From positions 1 through 22,383 of the IMG/VR virus record IMGVR_UViG_3300025769_000929: a DNA stretch of 22,383 nt; one strand, written 5' to 3'. Origin of the DNA: a virus. A model generated the notes under the pieces. It saw only the letters and a program-made list of their open reading frames with translations, was not told the DNA's origin and made no database searches. Numbering within the stretch: position 1 is the first letter of the stretch; every line of letters begins with the position of its first letter. The translations under genes were made by a program, and so were the position numbers. Positions 11,443 to 20,566 of this stretch are shown piece by piece.

Positions 11443-11927
11443 ATGCAAAACTAGAAACGAGTCTCTCAGGTTCTGAGAGGCTCTCATCTGTATTAGGGGA
11501 GTCTTCCCTATCAGGGTCACCCTGTAATGGTGGAGTCTGCTCCACAACAATAGGCGATATTAGATGTAAGACTTGTGGTAGACACGAGGATGAAATCCGC
11601 CAGTGGAATAAACTTCCAGAATTAAAAAGAAAAATTATAAACATCAAGAATGCCGCTGAAGGTTATAAAATAAGGCAGGTGTCTTCTCAAGAAGATAGAT
11701 GGAGGGAACTACAAAAATTGAAAACAATAGACAACTTGACTGTTGGCGATGTGATAAAAAGAATAACTCAAGTCGCTACCCATCAATCAGAAATGTATCC
11801 ACAAGATCATAAATGCATAGCATTATTGAACAAGATAGCTGAGTCAAAACACAAGTTTAATGATATATCAGTGCAGTCAATAATGTCTGAAAATGACTAC
11901 GCAGAAATTAAAAACAAGTTCGAGTAG
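11439..11927 (+). CDS. DUF1289-like cysteine-cluster protein, 162 aa
   Basis: The N-terminal 28 residues are serine-rich and low in complexity (LETSLSGSERLSSVLGESSL) and coincide with four DNA hairpins. Then comes a cysteine cluster, C29-x4-C34 with C43-x2-C46, in GGVCSTTIGDIRCKTCGRHE, followed by DEIRQWNKL. This closely follows the DUF1289 pattern, a small probable metal or Fe-S site in which CxxC-GR precedes an E-x2-W helix. The rest is charged and helical. It overlaps the previous gene by 4 bases and the next by 35. A nucleic-acid or metal-binding role is likely; the details are unknown. Confidence 0.82.
   Translation: MNAKLETSLSGSERLSSVLGESSLSGSPCNGGVCSTTIGDIRCKTCGRHEDEIRQWNKLPELKRKIINIKNAAEGYKIRQVSSQEDRWRELQKLKTIDNLTVGDVIKRITQVATHQSEMYPQDHKCIALLNKIAESKHKFNDISVQSIMSENDYAEIKNKFE
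11463..11544 (+). other. Array of four short hairpins at the start of a gene
   Basis: Four small stem-loops lie in 82 bases: CTCTCAG/CTGAGAG (11463-11479, loop GTT), AGGGGA/TTCCCT (11495-11509, loop GTC, one G-T pair), CAGGG/CCCTG (11512-11524, loop TCA) and TGGAG/CTCCA (11531-11544, loop TCTG). They are inside codons 9-36 of the cysteine-cluster gene. Loops of three or four bases at short intervals are more than I expect in AT-rich phage coding DNA. Confidence 0.7.
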
Positions 11928-12354
11928 AGCTTTTCAAAAAGATCTTCTAACTGGGCAAGAGTTAGAAAACAAGATCTTAAAATCAATTCATAAAAAATAT
12001 CCTAGTGCTGTTCTGATACCAGGAAAGTTCAAACCTTACGACATATTTATACCAGAGAAAAATCTTAAAGTAGAAGTTAAGGTTGACTACAAGAGCCAAG
12101 AGACTGGCAACATTATTATTGAGCTGTATATGTTTGGCAAACCATCTGCCTTGCTTTCTACTGAGGCTGACTACTGGATCATACACACTGGCGTAAAAAA
12201 CTTGTGGATAAAACCAAAGAAAATATTAGAATGTATTTTGTTAAATAATATAAAGGTTAAAGATGTTTTGGGAGAGGGAGACACTCAAACTAAAAAAGCT
12301 TGCCTTATTCCTATAAACCTATTTAAAAAATATGTTATTGACAATAGTGTGTAA
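11893..12354 (+). CDS. PD-(D/E)XK-like putative nuclease, 153 aa
   Basis: The core FKPYDIFIPEKNLKVEVKVD gives D50 and E61-x-K63, the spacing of a PD-(D/E)XK nuclease active site, with an upstream Glu in GQELENKIL (E23 or E25) and a later strand NIIIELYM. The rest is alpha/beta with a basic end. It could be a small resolvase-like or restriction-like endonuclease serving recombination. The ATG at 11893 overlaps the previous gene by 35 bases and lacks a clear ribosome site, so the true start may be later. The stop is followed directly by the integrase promoter region. Confidence 0.75.
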   Translation: MTTQKLKTSSSRAFQKDLLTGQELENKILKSIHKKYPSAVLIPGKFKPYDIFIPEKNLKVEVKVDYKSQETGNIIIELYMFGKPSALLSTEADYWIIHTGVKNLWIKPKKILECILLNNIKVKDVLGEGDTQTKKACLIPINLFKKYVIDNSV

Positions 12355-12377
12355 TACATGTTTATAATGTATACACA
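12338..12377 (+). promoter_or_regulatory. Integrase promoter with overlapping palindromic operator
   Basis: A consensus -35 TTGACA (12338-12343) and consensus -10 TATAAT (12363-12368) are separated by 19 bases, slightly long. An inverted repeat, TGTGTA-a-TACAT (12348-12359) and ATGTA-TACACA (12367-12377), is centred on the spacer/-10 edge: 11 paired bases per arm with one bulged A and a 7-base centre. A dimeric repressor here would block the promoter. The short gene at 12400 and the integrase lie downstream. Confidence 0.7.
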
Positions 12378-12399
12378 GAATATTTAATAGGGGAAAACA

Positions 12400-12522
12400 A
12401 TGAATGGTTTAACAAAAAAAATTAACGCAATAAAAAAAGCTAAAAAAAAATCACAAGACCCTGAGTTTAAAAAAATATGGACTCAGCATGAAAAAATATT
12501 AGTTGCAAAAAATAAAAAATGA
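12400..12522 (+). CDS. Short basic protein upstream of integrase, 40 aa
   Basis: The frame runs from ATG 12400, behind GGGGA, to TGA 12520-12522, and the integrase ATG sits in an ATGA overlap. The product is lysine-rich and helical (LTKKINAIKKAKKKSQDPEF, then KKIWTQHEKILVAKNKK). It resembles no family I know. Its position, promoter-proximal and coupled to the integrase, suits a recombination directionality or leader function, but it lacks the look of a helix-turn-helix excisionase, so that remains a guess. Confidence 0.65.
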   Translation: MNGLTKKINAIKKAKKKSQDPEFKKIWTQHEKILVAKNKK

Positions 12523-13319
12523 AAACATTAACTGACGCAATTAAACAATATTATAGATTTAATAAAATGGGTAAGAATGATTTTACCTATAGAAAATACT
12601 TTGAGCCATTGTTTGAAAACATGGACATTAAAGATATTACTAAAGAACAAATAGCTGCGGCTAGATCTGGTATTCAAGGAGCACCAGGAACAGTCAACAG
12701 ATATTTAAACTACTTCCGTGCAATACTTATGTATGCATATGAAGAGTTAGGGTGGTTGGACACTAAGCCCATTATAAAAAGAGTAAAAGAGTCCCCTAAA
12801 AGAAATAAATATTTTACTCTTGAAGATATAAAAAAATTGCAAAAAGAGCTTCCCCCTCATTTGCAGAAACCATTTATATTTTCACTCCTCACTGGGGTTA
12901 GAATGTCCAACTGCTTTAATCTTAAATGGGCAGACATAAAACAAGATCAGATATCAATAGATGGAACTGAGACTAAAAATGGTAGAGGCTTATCAGTGCC
13001 TTTGAATGCTAAATGCAGAGAGCTCTTAGAATCAATTGATAGGTCTAGCCCTTATGTTTTCACCTATGCTGGTAGAAAAATGAACAGAGCTTCTAACACG
13101 GCTTGGTATAGTGCATTAGATAGAGCTGGTCTTAATGGATTTAGATGGCATGACATCAGACATACTTGGGCTACTCACCATGTACAAAACGGTACTCCTT
13201 TACATACGTTACAACATCTTGGTGGGTGGTCCGACTTCAATATAGTAAATAGGTATGCACACCTATCAAAAGATTATTTAAGCGATGCTTGTGAGGCAAG
13301 TAATACTCTGATATCTTAG
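12519..13319 (+). CDS. int: Tyrosine recombinase, phage integrase, 266 aa
   Basis: The enzyme integrates and excises phage DNA at att sites. The N-terminal part (about residues 1-90) is a SAM-like core-binding domain (TYRKYFEPLFENM, then GAPGTVNRYLNYFRAILMYA). The catalytic domain shows R128 in LLTGVRMSNCFNLKW, K153 in ETKNGRG, H211-x2-R214 in HDIRHTWATH, W237 in LGGWSDF and nucleophile Y246 in NRYAHLS. It is short, lacking an arm-binding N-terminal domain like that of lambda Int. It makes this phage potentially temperate. No repressor gene of classical type is seen in the window. Confidence 0.96.
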   Translation: MKTLTDAIKQYYRFNKMGKNDFTYRKYFEPLFENMDIKDITKEQIAAARSGIQGAPGTVNRYLNYFRAILMYAYEELGWLDTKPIIKRVKESPKRNKYFTLEDIKKLQKELPPHLQKPFIFSLLTGVRMSNCFNLKWADIKQDQISIDGTETKNGRGLSVPLNAKCRELLESIDRSSPYVFTYAGRKMNRASNTAWYSALDRAGLNGFRWHDIRHTWATHHVQNGTPLHTLQHLGGWSDFNIVNRYAHLSKDYLSDACEASNTLIS

Positions 13320-13363
13320 TTACTTAAACCTTCAGCAGGGCTGGTTTTCATATTCATATTCCC

Positions 13364-13391
13364 TCGCAGTGGATGATCACTGGCTCTGCGA
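13364..13391. other. Nested dyad between integrase and structural genes, candidate att site
   Basis: An outer inverted repeat TCGCAG/CTGCGA (13364-13369/13386-13391) contains part of an inner one, CAGTG/CACTG (13367-13371/13378-13382), around the 6-base centre GATGAT. Two short inverted arms around a 6-8 base centre, directly after an integrase gene, fit the core of a tyrosine recombinase site. The site ends at the stop of the convergent structural gene. It shows no similarity I can recognise to a tRNA 3' end. A terminator hairpin for either operon is an alternative, though no T run follows. Confidence 0.35.
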
Positions 13392-13392
13392 C

Positions 13393-16300
13393 TTAATCTC
13401 TTCCAATAATTGGTCTTGCTAATTTGTTAAACTCTTGATGTAGCTCATTTCTTTTGCGTTCAATATCATTGATTATGTCAAAATATTTTAATCTATCTTT
13501 GTCTTTAAGTTTTTCAGCAAGTCTTTCTCTTTCATTTAATTTTCTTAATTGTGTTTCAAATTTGCTTAATTTTTTATCTAACACTAAGTATTCATTTTTA
13601 AAATTTCTTCTAGATTTAAAATCTTCCAATCCTTTTTTATCACCCTTGTCCATATATGATTTGTAACTAGTTACCAATCCTTTGCCTGGTTTGTCAGGTG
13701 TTCCCCTTAATAATTCCTTGTATCTATAAAATTCTATTGCATCAGTATAATTTTCTGGCTCTGCTGTAAAGATTCTTCCAAACGGTATTTCATTCAAAGT
13801 TACATCTCTGTTTATTCCCTGTGATACATCTACTGCTTTTTCTATTCCGTTATAAGATCTTTCTGCTGTTGTATACATTCCCCCAAGATATGACTGTAAT
13901 AAATATTTAATAACATCTGGGCTGATATTTATTGATCCAGGATCTGCTTCTCCACCTCCCTCAATTCCAAGGGCTGGTAGGTCTACTTGATTTAACATTT
14001 TAGTAAAGTCTCTGTAAAACTCTTCCGTGTTTTTAAGTTTGGTGGATGATATTGGTAGCTTGCTTCCAAAGTATTGTTCTTTATATACAGGTGCTCCCGT
14101 CCACTTTTCGTTTATATAAACATCAAAAACTGGTTTAATAAATGAAGGCACTGCTGTTTTTCCTAGATCTACGCTTTCTCCACTGTATGCAATACCTACT
14201 GGAGAAAATGCACCAACAGCAATACCGCTTATGTCCTTGGCAAATTCAACACCAGATCTTCTTTCATAACCAGCTATGTCTTTTGTAGCTGTTTCCATAC
14301 CCATTCTTCCCATGTTAAAGAAAATATTGTATCCATAAGGAAGAGGTATTGTTACAGCTACTGGCTTCCCATTAACTTTATAAGTTCTTGTTTCCCTATC
14401 ATATACTGGTTTGCCTCTAGACCTCTTAACACCAGGCAGCATTATTATAAGATTTCTTTCTTGTTCATGTTGTGGAATCTTATCAATAAATAGTTTTCCA
14501 TCTTCATCTTCCCCAGAAACCAGGGTGTTATACAGGGCAACCAAACCTCCAAAGCCTACCCCTCCAGACATAACATATTTTTTCGCTTTTGATATAGGTT
14601 GATATTTCATTTTTCCATTTGAATCAAACCTAAAAGGAACCATGCCTCTGAAAAAATTAACATTACCTTGAACAGCTGCGTTTGCAAAAACATAAAAAGC
14701 ATTTACATAAGGTCCAAGCCTTCCAGATCTATTGAAGTTAATTGTTAGGTTTTTAGCTAAATTTGCTGCGTTTGCTATATCTGTTTTACTTGCTTTATCA
14801 ATACCACCAGATTCTTTTACAAAAGATTTAAACACCGCAAATCTAGATGCATTTTCTGCAACATTGTTGACGCTCTCTACAAATCTTGCGGTTGAGTTAA
14901 AAATTTTAACTGGGTTTAGGGGTATTCCGTCATGTGCTTTTGATAATGTAAGCATTTCTTTTTGTATTTGATCTACATCTTTTGCATTTACATAACCAGT
15001 TTGACCTCCATTTTCTAAGAATGCTCTAAAATATTTAAAAGCCTCTGGATCTGTTTCTTTTAGTCTATCAGTTACATAACCATGTCTAAGCTCTCTTAGT
15101 GTTTTTACCATTGATTTTGGATTTAGTGCACCTTTTAATTGTTTACCTAAAGCTCTGCCATCTGCAATTTCTTTTTCAGCTAGTAAATTAAAATAACCAG
15201 TCTGATAATCCCTAGTAAAGTTAGTAACAACAAACTCTGGTGAGTAAGATGTATATAGAGCAGACAAGGTGCTAGTTATCCCACGCATTAATCTTATAAA
15301 AGGATTCATGGTCTGATTACCAAACTCATCCAAACCTCTTGCAAGTCTTTCATCTTTTATAACTAAAAACTTAGTCTTACCTTCTTCTTTAAAAGGTATT
15401 AAAGATTTTTCTCCATCCCATTTATGTGGCTTTTCAAACCTTTGGGCTCCTTTTATGTCCCATATATTTTTAGATGGGAACTGTCTTACTAGTGAAGCTA
15501 ACTCCTTGTTGATTTCATTTCTTTCCCCGAGCACAGCTGCTTCAGATCTTCTTAATATTGCTTGCTCTAATGGATTTCCAGCCTCAGACTTTCTACCTTT
15601 AGCTTCTGGAATGATTGATCCATACAAAGATCTGCCGCCACCCTTTGGCTCAGGCTTACTGCTGTCTATAGTGTCAACAGCAAAACCTACCAAGGGAACA
15701 TAGTATTGATAATTAGCATTCCAATCAGCAACAGTTTCTTCACTTACTAGATCATTCTCAATATAAGATTGTCTTGTTTTATTTTGGTATGCATTAAGTA
15801 TATCAAAAGCTTTTAAAAGATTTTTACCCATTTCGTTACTAGGTTTAGCAACATCATTATCTGGATTGTATTCAATACCCATTTCATTAAGGGTGGTAAC
15901 TGCTTGATCAGTAGAAATACCAGATCCACTATCCTTGTACTTATTTAGTACATTTTCTCTTTTGGTTATCTGTCCTTTAATAACAGGAATTCTTTTTGCA
16001 TCAGTTTCTTCTTCTAATTGTTTTCTTAGCCCTGGTAATTCTTGTTCGTACTTAGAGTTTATAAATTTATTTCTTTCTGGTGCGTGTAGATTTTTTAGAA
16101 ACTGGTTAAACTCAGCTTCTTTTATATTGGAGCTTTTTAAAAATTTTAATAAACCATCTACTTCTTTTACAGCATCGTCTAGTTTTGTTTTTACTTTTCC
16201 GTAGAAAGTATCAGTAGATCTAATAATATCAAGATCTTTCATACCTTCTGGCAAATATGGTTTTAGTTTACCCATAAAACCTTTAAGCCTATCAAGCTTA

Positions 16301-19300
16301 TCTACAGCTAGCTCTTGTATGTTTGAATATTGTCTAAATAAAAAGGATGAATCTCCTTTTGTAAGCATGGACCCTATGTCGGGTACTTGAACTGTTTCAG
16401 AAAGATCTACTGGTTCTTGGATTCTTCTTTCAATTCTTGTTGTTGTGATTCCTGGGTCTCTATAGATTGAGTTGATTGATTCATCTCTTGTCCATCCATA
16501 TTTTTCTGAGAGGGTTGTGTCGACTTCATCAATTCTTGGTTGTAACTCCCTGACGATATCACGAACCTTTTCTTGAAGATCGGGTCGTCCTTCGAGGCTA
16601 GTTTGCGGGTAATTTTCACCATTTTTATTCTGACTCCAGTCATTTGTCACATAGCCAAGAGCGGATCCTGCTTCTATGACTTCTATATTACTTGCTAATT
16701 CTACCTCATTTAATACCTTGTCTACAAGTTTTGAAAATTGTATATTGTTGATACCATCCTCTTGTGCAAAATTTATAAATCTTACACCTTTGGGTGCTGG
16801 TATTGGATTTAAATAGTTTTTTCCAGAAACCTTTTCCATAGCATCGGCTAGCGACTGTATCTCTTCATTTGTAACCTGTCTTCCTATTCTTGCTTCATGT
16901 ATGTTTCTTTTAGATTTTGGAATGTTTGTTTGGTAAAAAGGCTTGTGATATCCAACAGCATCTTGTTTAAATAAAATTCCATACACAGAAGCATAAGCTT
17001 TAATAAGGTCTTCTGCCTCTGGCTGTATTACCTGATCTTTTGTCTTTCTTGCTTGTGGAACTGCTATTTCTATTTGAGTTCCAGGACTCAACTTGCCTTC
17101 GTAATATCCTGGTGCTTCAAACATTCCTGGCGACAATATGCCAAGCCTTTGGGCTATTATGTCATTACCATCTTGATCTAATATAGCTTTAGATGCATTT
17201 ACGTGATATTCCTGAACTTGTTCATAAGGTGCTTCAAACATTTCATTCATATGATTGTTTGTTCTTCCTGGTATAGTTTCTGTGCTTATTTGACCAAGAT
17301 TTTTTTGAATAGCATCTGAAAAATTAAAGCCAGCTTCTACTACCTCTGTCCCTTCCTCTCTTGCTTTCCCCGCAACCCATGCGGCTGCTTGAACTTGCTG
17401 TGGCTCCCAGCCTATTTCATCAGCAATTTTATTTATCTCTTCTTCTACAAATCTATACTCTGTTATGTTTACAGTGTCTTTACCGTATCCAAATAAACGC
17501 ATCATCCATAGATCAACAGTAACTCCTTGTGCTCTACTTGGATCAATAACACGCATTAAATTATTGTAAAACTTATCTGTTTTCTTACCCTTCCACTCTT
17601 GCCCACCAAAGGCTTGCTCTAACTTTTTGCTCATTTCTTGCGGGTATCTTCCAGTTTCTATGGGCTGACCTGCTTTGTATTGATAATAGGCTTGTAATGC
17701 AAAAGTTGTATTAACATCTACACTTGTGCTTGGTGATGTAATTGCGATTGCTTGTGCTAACTTGTCTGCGTCTTCTATGTTGTTGTTAGTTATGTCTAGG
17801 ATGGCTTTACTGCTTTCTTCATACCAGAATCTATTTGGCTCACCCTCTTTGACAAGACCTTTTACTTTTCTTCTTAAGGCACCAACTTTTCTTTGATTGT
17901 CTACTCCAGGAGGAGCTCCAACTATTTTTGGTAACTCAGATCGAATACGGTCCCTGTCTTCTGCTGTGGTCTCAACTTCCAACTCGCTTGTGGGCTGTTG
18001 CTCCTGATCGACTGATCTAGCAGAGATATCAGCTCCTCTTCTGGGAGGAACTTCAATACTTCTAGGGGCACGGGATGATTGAAAAGCCTGTAATACTCTT
18101 GCATTTTTTTCTCTAAGGCTGTCAACTGATATTGCATCATTTAATCTCTCTATAAGTGCGAATGTTTCTGGAGCATTTTCTCTCAAGAAATCTCTATTAG
18201 TATAATATAAAGAATACATTTGTGCGAATGTCTCAGCCTTAATTGTACTCATCAGGTTTTCATTTAATGTATTCATCTCAAAATATGACATAAGCTGACT
18301 TAAAGGATACCTAAGCATTGCTCCCTCGTGGTGTGCTTGTGGTTTATTAATATGAATGTTTAACGCTTCCATCATAACAGCACCACCGTCTGGGTCTGTT
18401 ATTTGTAGCAAATTAGATCCATCTGCAACCATATCAATATTGTTTAAATTTGGAATATTAAACAGTGGAGATGTGGAAGATGCTGGTGTATATATTTGAT
18501 AGCTTGACTTCATGTCTCTACCTAAACCAAAATCAATATGATGAGAAAGCTCGTGAACAAAAGTGTGTGTAAGCTGTGTCTTTGCCCCAAGCTGACTTGT
18601 GTAGTCAGATGTTTTCAAACCAATAAATGGGTTTAGTGCAATAGATTGTGTGGCAGGCTCATAAACGCCAAATGCTTGCACACCCTCTTGAGGGTCTACA
18701 GATTCAACACCTATATATCTAAGATCTGTAAATATGTCTAGCGGCATACCCATATTTAATAAGTCTATTGTTGCTTTGGATAAGTTATTTGATTCATCTA
18801 GACTAAGATCTCTAGTATTTCCAAGTCTTCTTGTATATATTTCTCTTGGTAATTGACCAAATTCTGGAATATTTTTTAATGTTCCTTCGTGAAATCTTCT
18901 TGGAAAAATAATTCTATTTCTAACAATGTCTAGCTCATCTTGATTGTATGTGTCATTTCTTATGATAGAGTTTTCTGGTAAGCCTTTTGTTTCCTCAAAC
19001 TGCATACGCACTGTTTGGTTATAGGCTTTGCTGTCCTCTTTCATTTCCTCGCCAACAATAAAGTTTTTTACTTGTTTTGTCTCTTTTGATAAAGGATCTA
19101 TAAAAGAAAAATCTTTAAAGTTTTCTGGAAACTTTTCATTTACCTGATTAACAATTCCTTCTTGTTTTTCTACCGCTATTCTTCCCTCTACTGGGTCTTC
19201 TAATCTTATAAAGTTGGTGTTTAAAAATGAGTCAGCCAAAAGCTCTTCTGCTGTAACTCCAGAAGTATAATTAGGATCTAATATATTTATAGTTGCTTTA

Positions 19301-20565
19301 TCTATGGCTTCATAATTTAAACTAGAGTTATTTACCATAGCATTAAAGTTTTCTATAAACTCATTAAGTGCTGGGTTATCTTTATTTTGTTTTATATAGT
19401 TGGTTATCTCAGGAGAATACATAACCTCTCCCGTAGTTCTAATAGATGATATAGATCCTGATGCTATTAATGAAGCAAGAAAAGAATGTCCAGCGACATC
19501 TTGTAATACTTGAGCCATGCTTGGACCCTCATATAGTGGATTGTTCCTATTGTCATAAGCTGTTCTTAAGTCTGACTCTAAGTCAAACATAGCTGTATTG
19601 ACCTCTTGTAAAACACCATTTATAACTTCCATACTGGTATCGGTTGCAACATCTACAAAACCATTTTGCATAATTTCTTTTGCAGTTTTGTTGCCTACTG
19701 GTCTTAAATATCTGAACACAGGCAATGCTTCGGTTCCAACTTCTAACAAGCCCTGTATATTTCCATAAGCTAAGGATGTTTTGTGATCCTTTCCTTGTCT
19801 TTTTGCTTCTGCGTAACTTACAGCCTGAGTTTGGAGTCCAAAATAACCAAGTGTTGTTGTCGCTGTTGGAGCTGTTAACCTTCCCCCGCTTAAACCGTTT
19901 GCTACCATTGCTGTTGTAATTACAGCCATTGACTCTAATCCACTAGATACTGTCCTTCCGTATTCTCCAAGATTTGAATCACTTTGTCTTTTGTTTATTT
20001 TTTTATTAATGTCAGCAATTGCTTTTTGTGTGTCCCTTCTTAAACCTTGCATTTCTTTTTCGTCTGCAAGTTTTTCTTCTTCTGACATTTCTGCATATCT
20101 CTTTGCCATAAATGCCTGCCCAAAATGATCATAACCCCCACCAGCACTTATTGGTAATTGAGTTGTTGTTTCACCCTTTAATTGAGAAAAAGCGTCTTCG
20201 GCAGCCTGTTCTTTCCAAGACTCCCACATTATCTTTGAGCGATCTATTAAATTTGCGGGTACATCTCTTGCTGCATCCATGGTGTATCTTAAAGTTTCAA
20301 AAAATGCATCTGGGTATCTTTGATCAGCCTCAAAGTTATAAGCCATGATAGGCTTAACTGTTGTTTCTGCCGCTATTTCAGCAGCTCTTAGTTTTAAATT
20401 TGTAGGTGAACCAATACCTTTAAGAGGGTTTATCCAATTAAAATCTTCTGCGGTTTTTTCTTGTATAGGCTGTTCAGGATCTTTTTGATCTTCTTCTTCC
20501 TCAATCAAAGGATCTGGTATTTTAATTCCCGCTAAAGGATCATCATATCTAAATTCTTGTGCCAC
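13393..20565 (-). CDS. Giant polyvalent virion protein, 2390 aa, with metallopeptidase motif and LPD38/PLxRFG-like region
   Basis: It starts at GTG 20565 behind AGAGG, one base after the upstream stop. Regions in order: an acidic start. A Gly/Ala-rich stretch near residues 200-300 (ITTAMVANGLSGGRLTAPTA, then YGNIQGLLEVGTEALP), of the kind seen in ejected virion proteins. A zinc-peptidase motif HELSHH at 671-676. A helical domain around 920-1080 with VTVDLWMMRLFGYG and VQAAAWVAGKA. Then, from about 1780, VTNFTRDYQTGYFNL, and NLAKNLTINFNRSG near 1940, typical of large polyvalent proteins (LPD38/PLxRFG type). Next come a hydrophobic stretch near 2005, IPFGRIFTAE, and a C-terminal coiled coil. 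It is probably packaged and injected with the DNA, like T7 gp16. Confidence 0.9.
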   Translation of the reverse strand: MAQEFRYDDPLAGIKIPDPLIEEEEDQKDPEQPIQEKTAEDFNWINPLKGIGSPTNLKLRAAEIAAETTVKPIMAYNFEADQRYPDAFFETLRYTMDAARDVPANLIDRSKIMWESWKEQAAEDAFSQLKGETTTQLPISAGGGYDHFGQAFMAKRYAEMSEEEKLADEKEMQGLRRDTQKAIADINKKINKRQSDSNLGEYGRTVSSGLESMAVITTAMVANGLSGGRLTAPTATTTLGYFGLQTQAVSYAEAKRQGKDHKTSLAYGNIQGLLEVGTEALPVFRYLRPVGNKTAKEIMQNGFVDVATDTSMEVINGVLQEVNTAMFDLESDLRTAYDNRNNPLYEGPSMAQVLQDVAGHSFLASLIASGSISSIRTTGEVMYSPEITNYIKQNKDNPALNEFIENFNAMVNNSSLNYEAIDKATINILDPNYTSGVTAEELLADSFLNTNFIRLEDPVEGRIAVEKQEGIVNQVNEKFPENFKDFSFIDPLSKETKQVKNFIVGEEMKEDSKAYNQTVRMQFEETKGLPENSIIRNDTYNQDELDIVRNRIIFPRRFHEGTLKNIPEFGQLPREIYTRRLGNTRDLSLDESNNLSKATIDLLNMGMPLDIFTDLRYIGVESVDPQEGVQAFGVYEPATQSIALNPFIGLKTSDYTSQLGAKTQLTHTFVHELSHHIDFGLGRDMKSSYQIYTPASSTSPLFNIPNLNNIDMVADGSNLLQITDPDGGAVMMEALNIHINKPQAHHEGAMLRYPLSQLMSYFEMNTLNENLMSTIKAETFAQMYSLYYTNRDFLRENAPETFALIERLNDAISVDSLREKNARVLQAFQSSRAPRSIEVPPRRGADISARSVDQEQQPTSELEVETTAEDRDRIRSELPKIVGAPPGVDNQRKVGALRRKVKGLVKEGEPNRFWYEESSKAILDITNNNIEDADKLAQAIAITSPSTSVDVNTTFALQAYYQYKAGQPIETGRYPQEMSKKLEQAFGGQEWKGKKTDKFYNNLMRVIDPSRAQGVTVDLWMMRLFGYGKDTVNITEYRFVEEEINKIADEIGWEPQQVQAAAWVAGKAREEGTEVVEAGFNFSDAIQKNLGQISTETIPGRTNNHMNEMFEAPYEQVQEYHVNASKAILDQDGNDIIAQRLGILSPGMFEAPGYYEGKLSPGTQIEIAVPQARKTKDQVIQPEAEDLIKAYASVYGILFKQDAVGYHKPFYQTNIPKSKRNIHEARIGRQVTNEEIQSLADAMEKVSGKNYLNPIPAPKGVRFINFAQEDGINNIQFSKLVDKVLNEVELASNIEVIEAGSALGYVTNDWSQNKNGENYPQTSLEGRPDLQEKVRDIVRELQPRIDEVDTTLSEKYGWTRDESINSIYRDPGITTTRIERRIQEPVDLSETVQVPDIGSMLTKGDSSFLFRQYSNIQELAVDKLDRLKGFMGKLKPYLPEGMKDLDIIRSTDTFYGKVKTKLDDAVKEVDGLLKFLKSSNIKEAEFNQFLKNLHAPERNKFINSKYEQELPGLRKQLEEETDAKRIPVIKGQITKRENVLNKYKDSGSGISTDQAVTTLNEMGIEYNPDNDVAKPSNEMGKNLLKAFDILNAYQNKTRQSYIENDLVSEETVADWNANYQYYVPLVGFAVDTIDSSKPEPKGGGRSLYGSIIPEAKGRKSEAGNPLEQAILRRSEAAVLGERNEINKELASLVRQFPSKNIWDIKGAQRFEKPHKWDGEKSLIPFKEEGKTKFLVIKDERLARGLDEFGNQTMNPFIRLMRGITSTLSALYTSYSPEFVVTNFTRDYQTGYFNLLAEKEIADGRALGKQLKGALNPKSMVKTLRELRHGYVTDRLKETDPEAFKYFRAFLENGGQTGYVNAKDVDQIQKEMLTLSKAHDGIPLNPVKIFNSTARFVESVNNVAENASRFAVFKSFVKESGGIDKASKTDIANAANLAKNLTINFNRSGRLGPYVNAFYVFANAAVQGNVNFFRGMVPFRFDSNGKMKYQPISKAKKYVMSGGVGFGGLVALYNTLVSGEDEDGKLFIDKIPQHEQERNLIIMLPGVKRSRGKPVYDRETRTYKVNGKPVAVTIPLPYGYNIFFNMGRMGMETATKDIAGYERRSGVEFAKDISGIAVGAFSPVGIAYSGESVDLGKTAVPSFIKPVFDVYINEKWTGAPVYKEQYFGSKLPISSTKLKNTEEFYRDFTKMLNQVDLPALGIEGGGEADPGSINISPDVIKYLLQSYLGGMYTTAERSYNGIEKAVDVSQGINRDVTLNEIPFGRIFTAEPENYTDAIEFYRYKELLRGTPDKPGKGLVTSYKSYMDKGDKKGLEDFKSRRNFKNEYLVLDKKLSKFETQLRKLNERERLAEKLKDKDRLKYFDIINDIERKRNELHQEFNKLARPIIGRD

Positions 20566-20566
20566 A

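Noticed and set aside
11374-11475. CTGAAGA followed by GAAACGAGTC as a diverged hammerhead
   Set aside because: The two core pieces are about 70 bases apart with no stem II or stem I pairing.
13329-13347. CAGC-AGG-GCTG hairpin followed by GTTTTC as a terminator for the integrase
   Set aside because: The stem is only 4 bp and the T run is short, too weak to report as a terminator.
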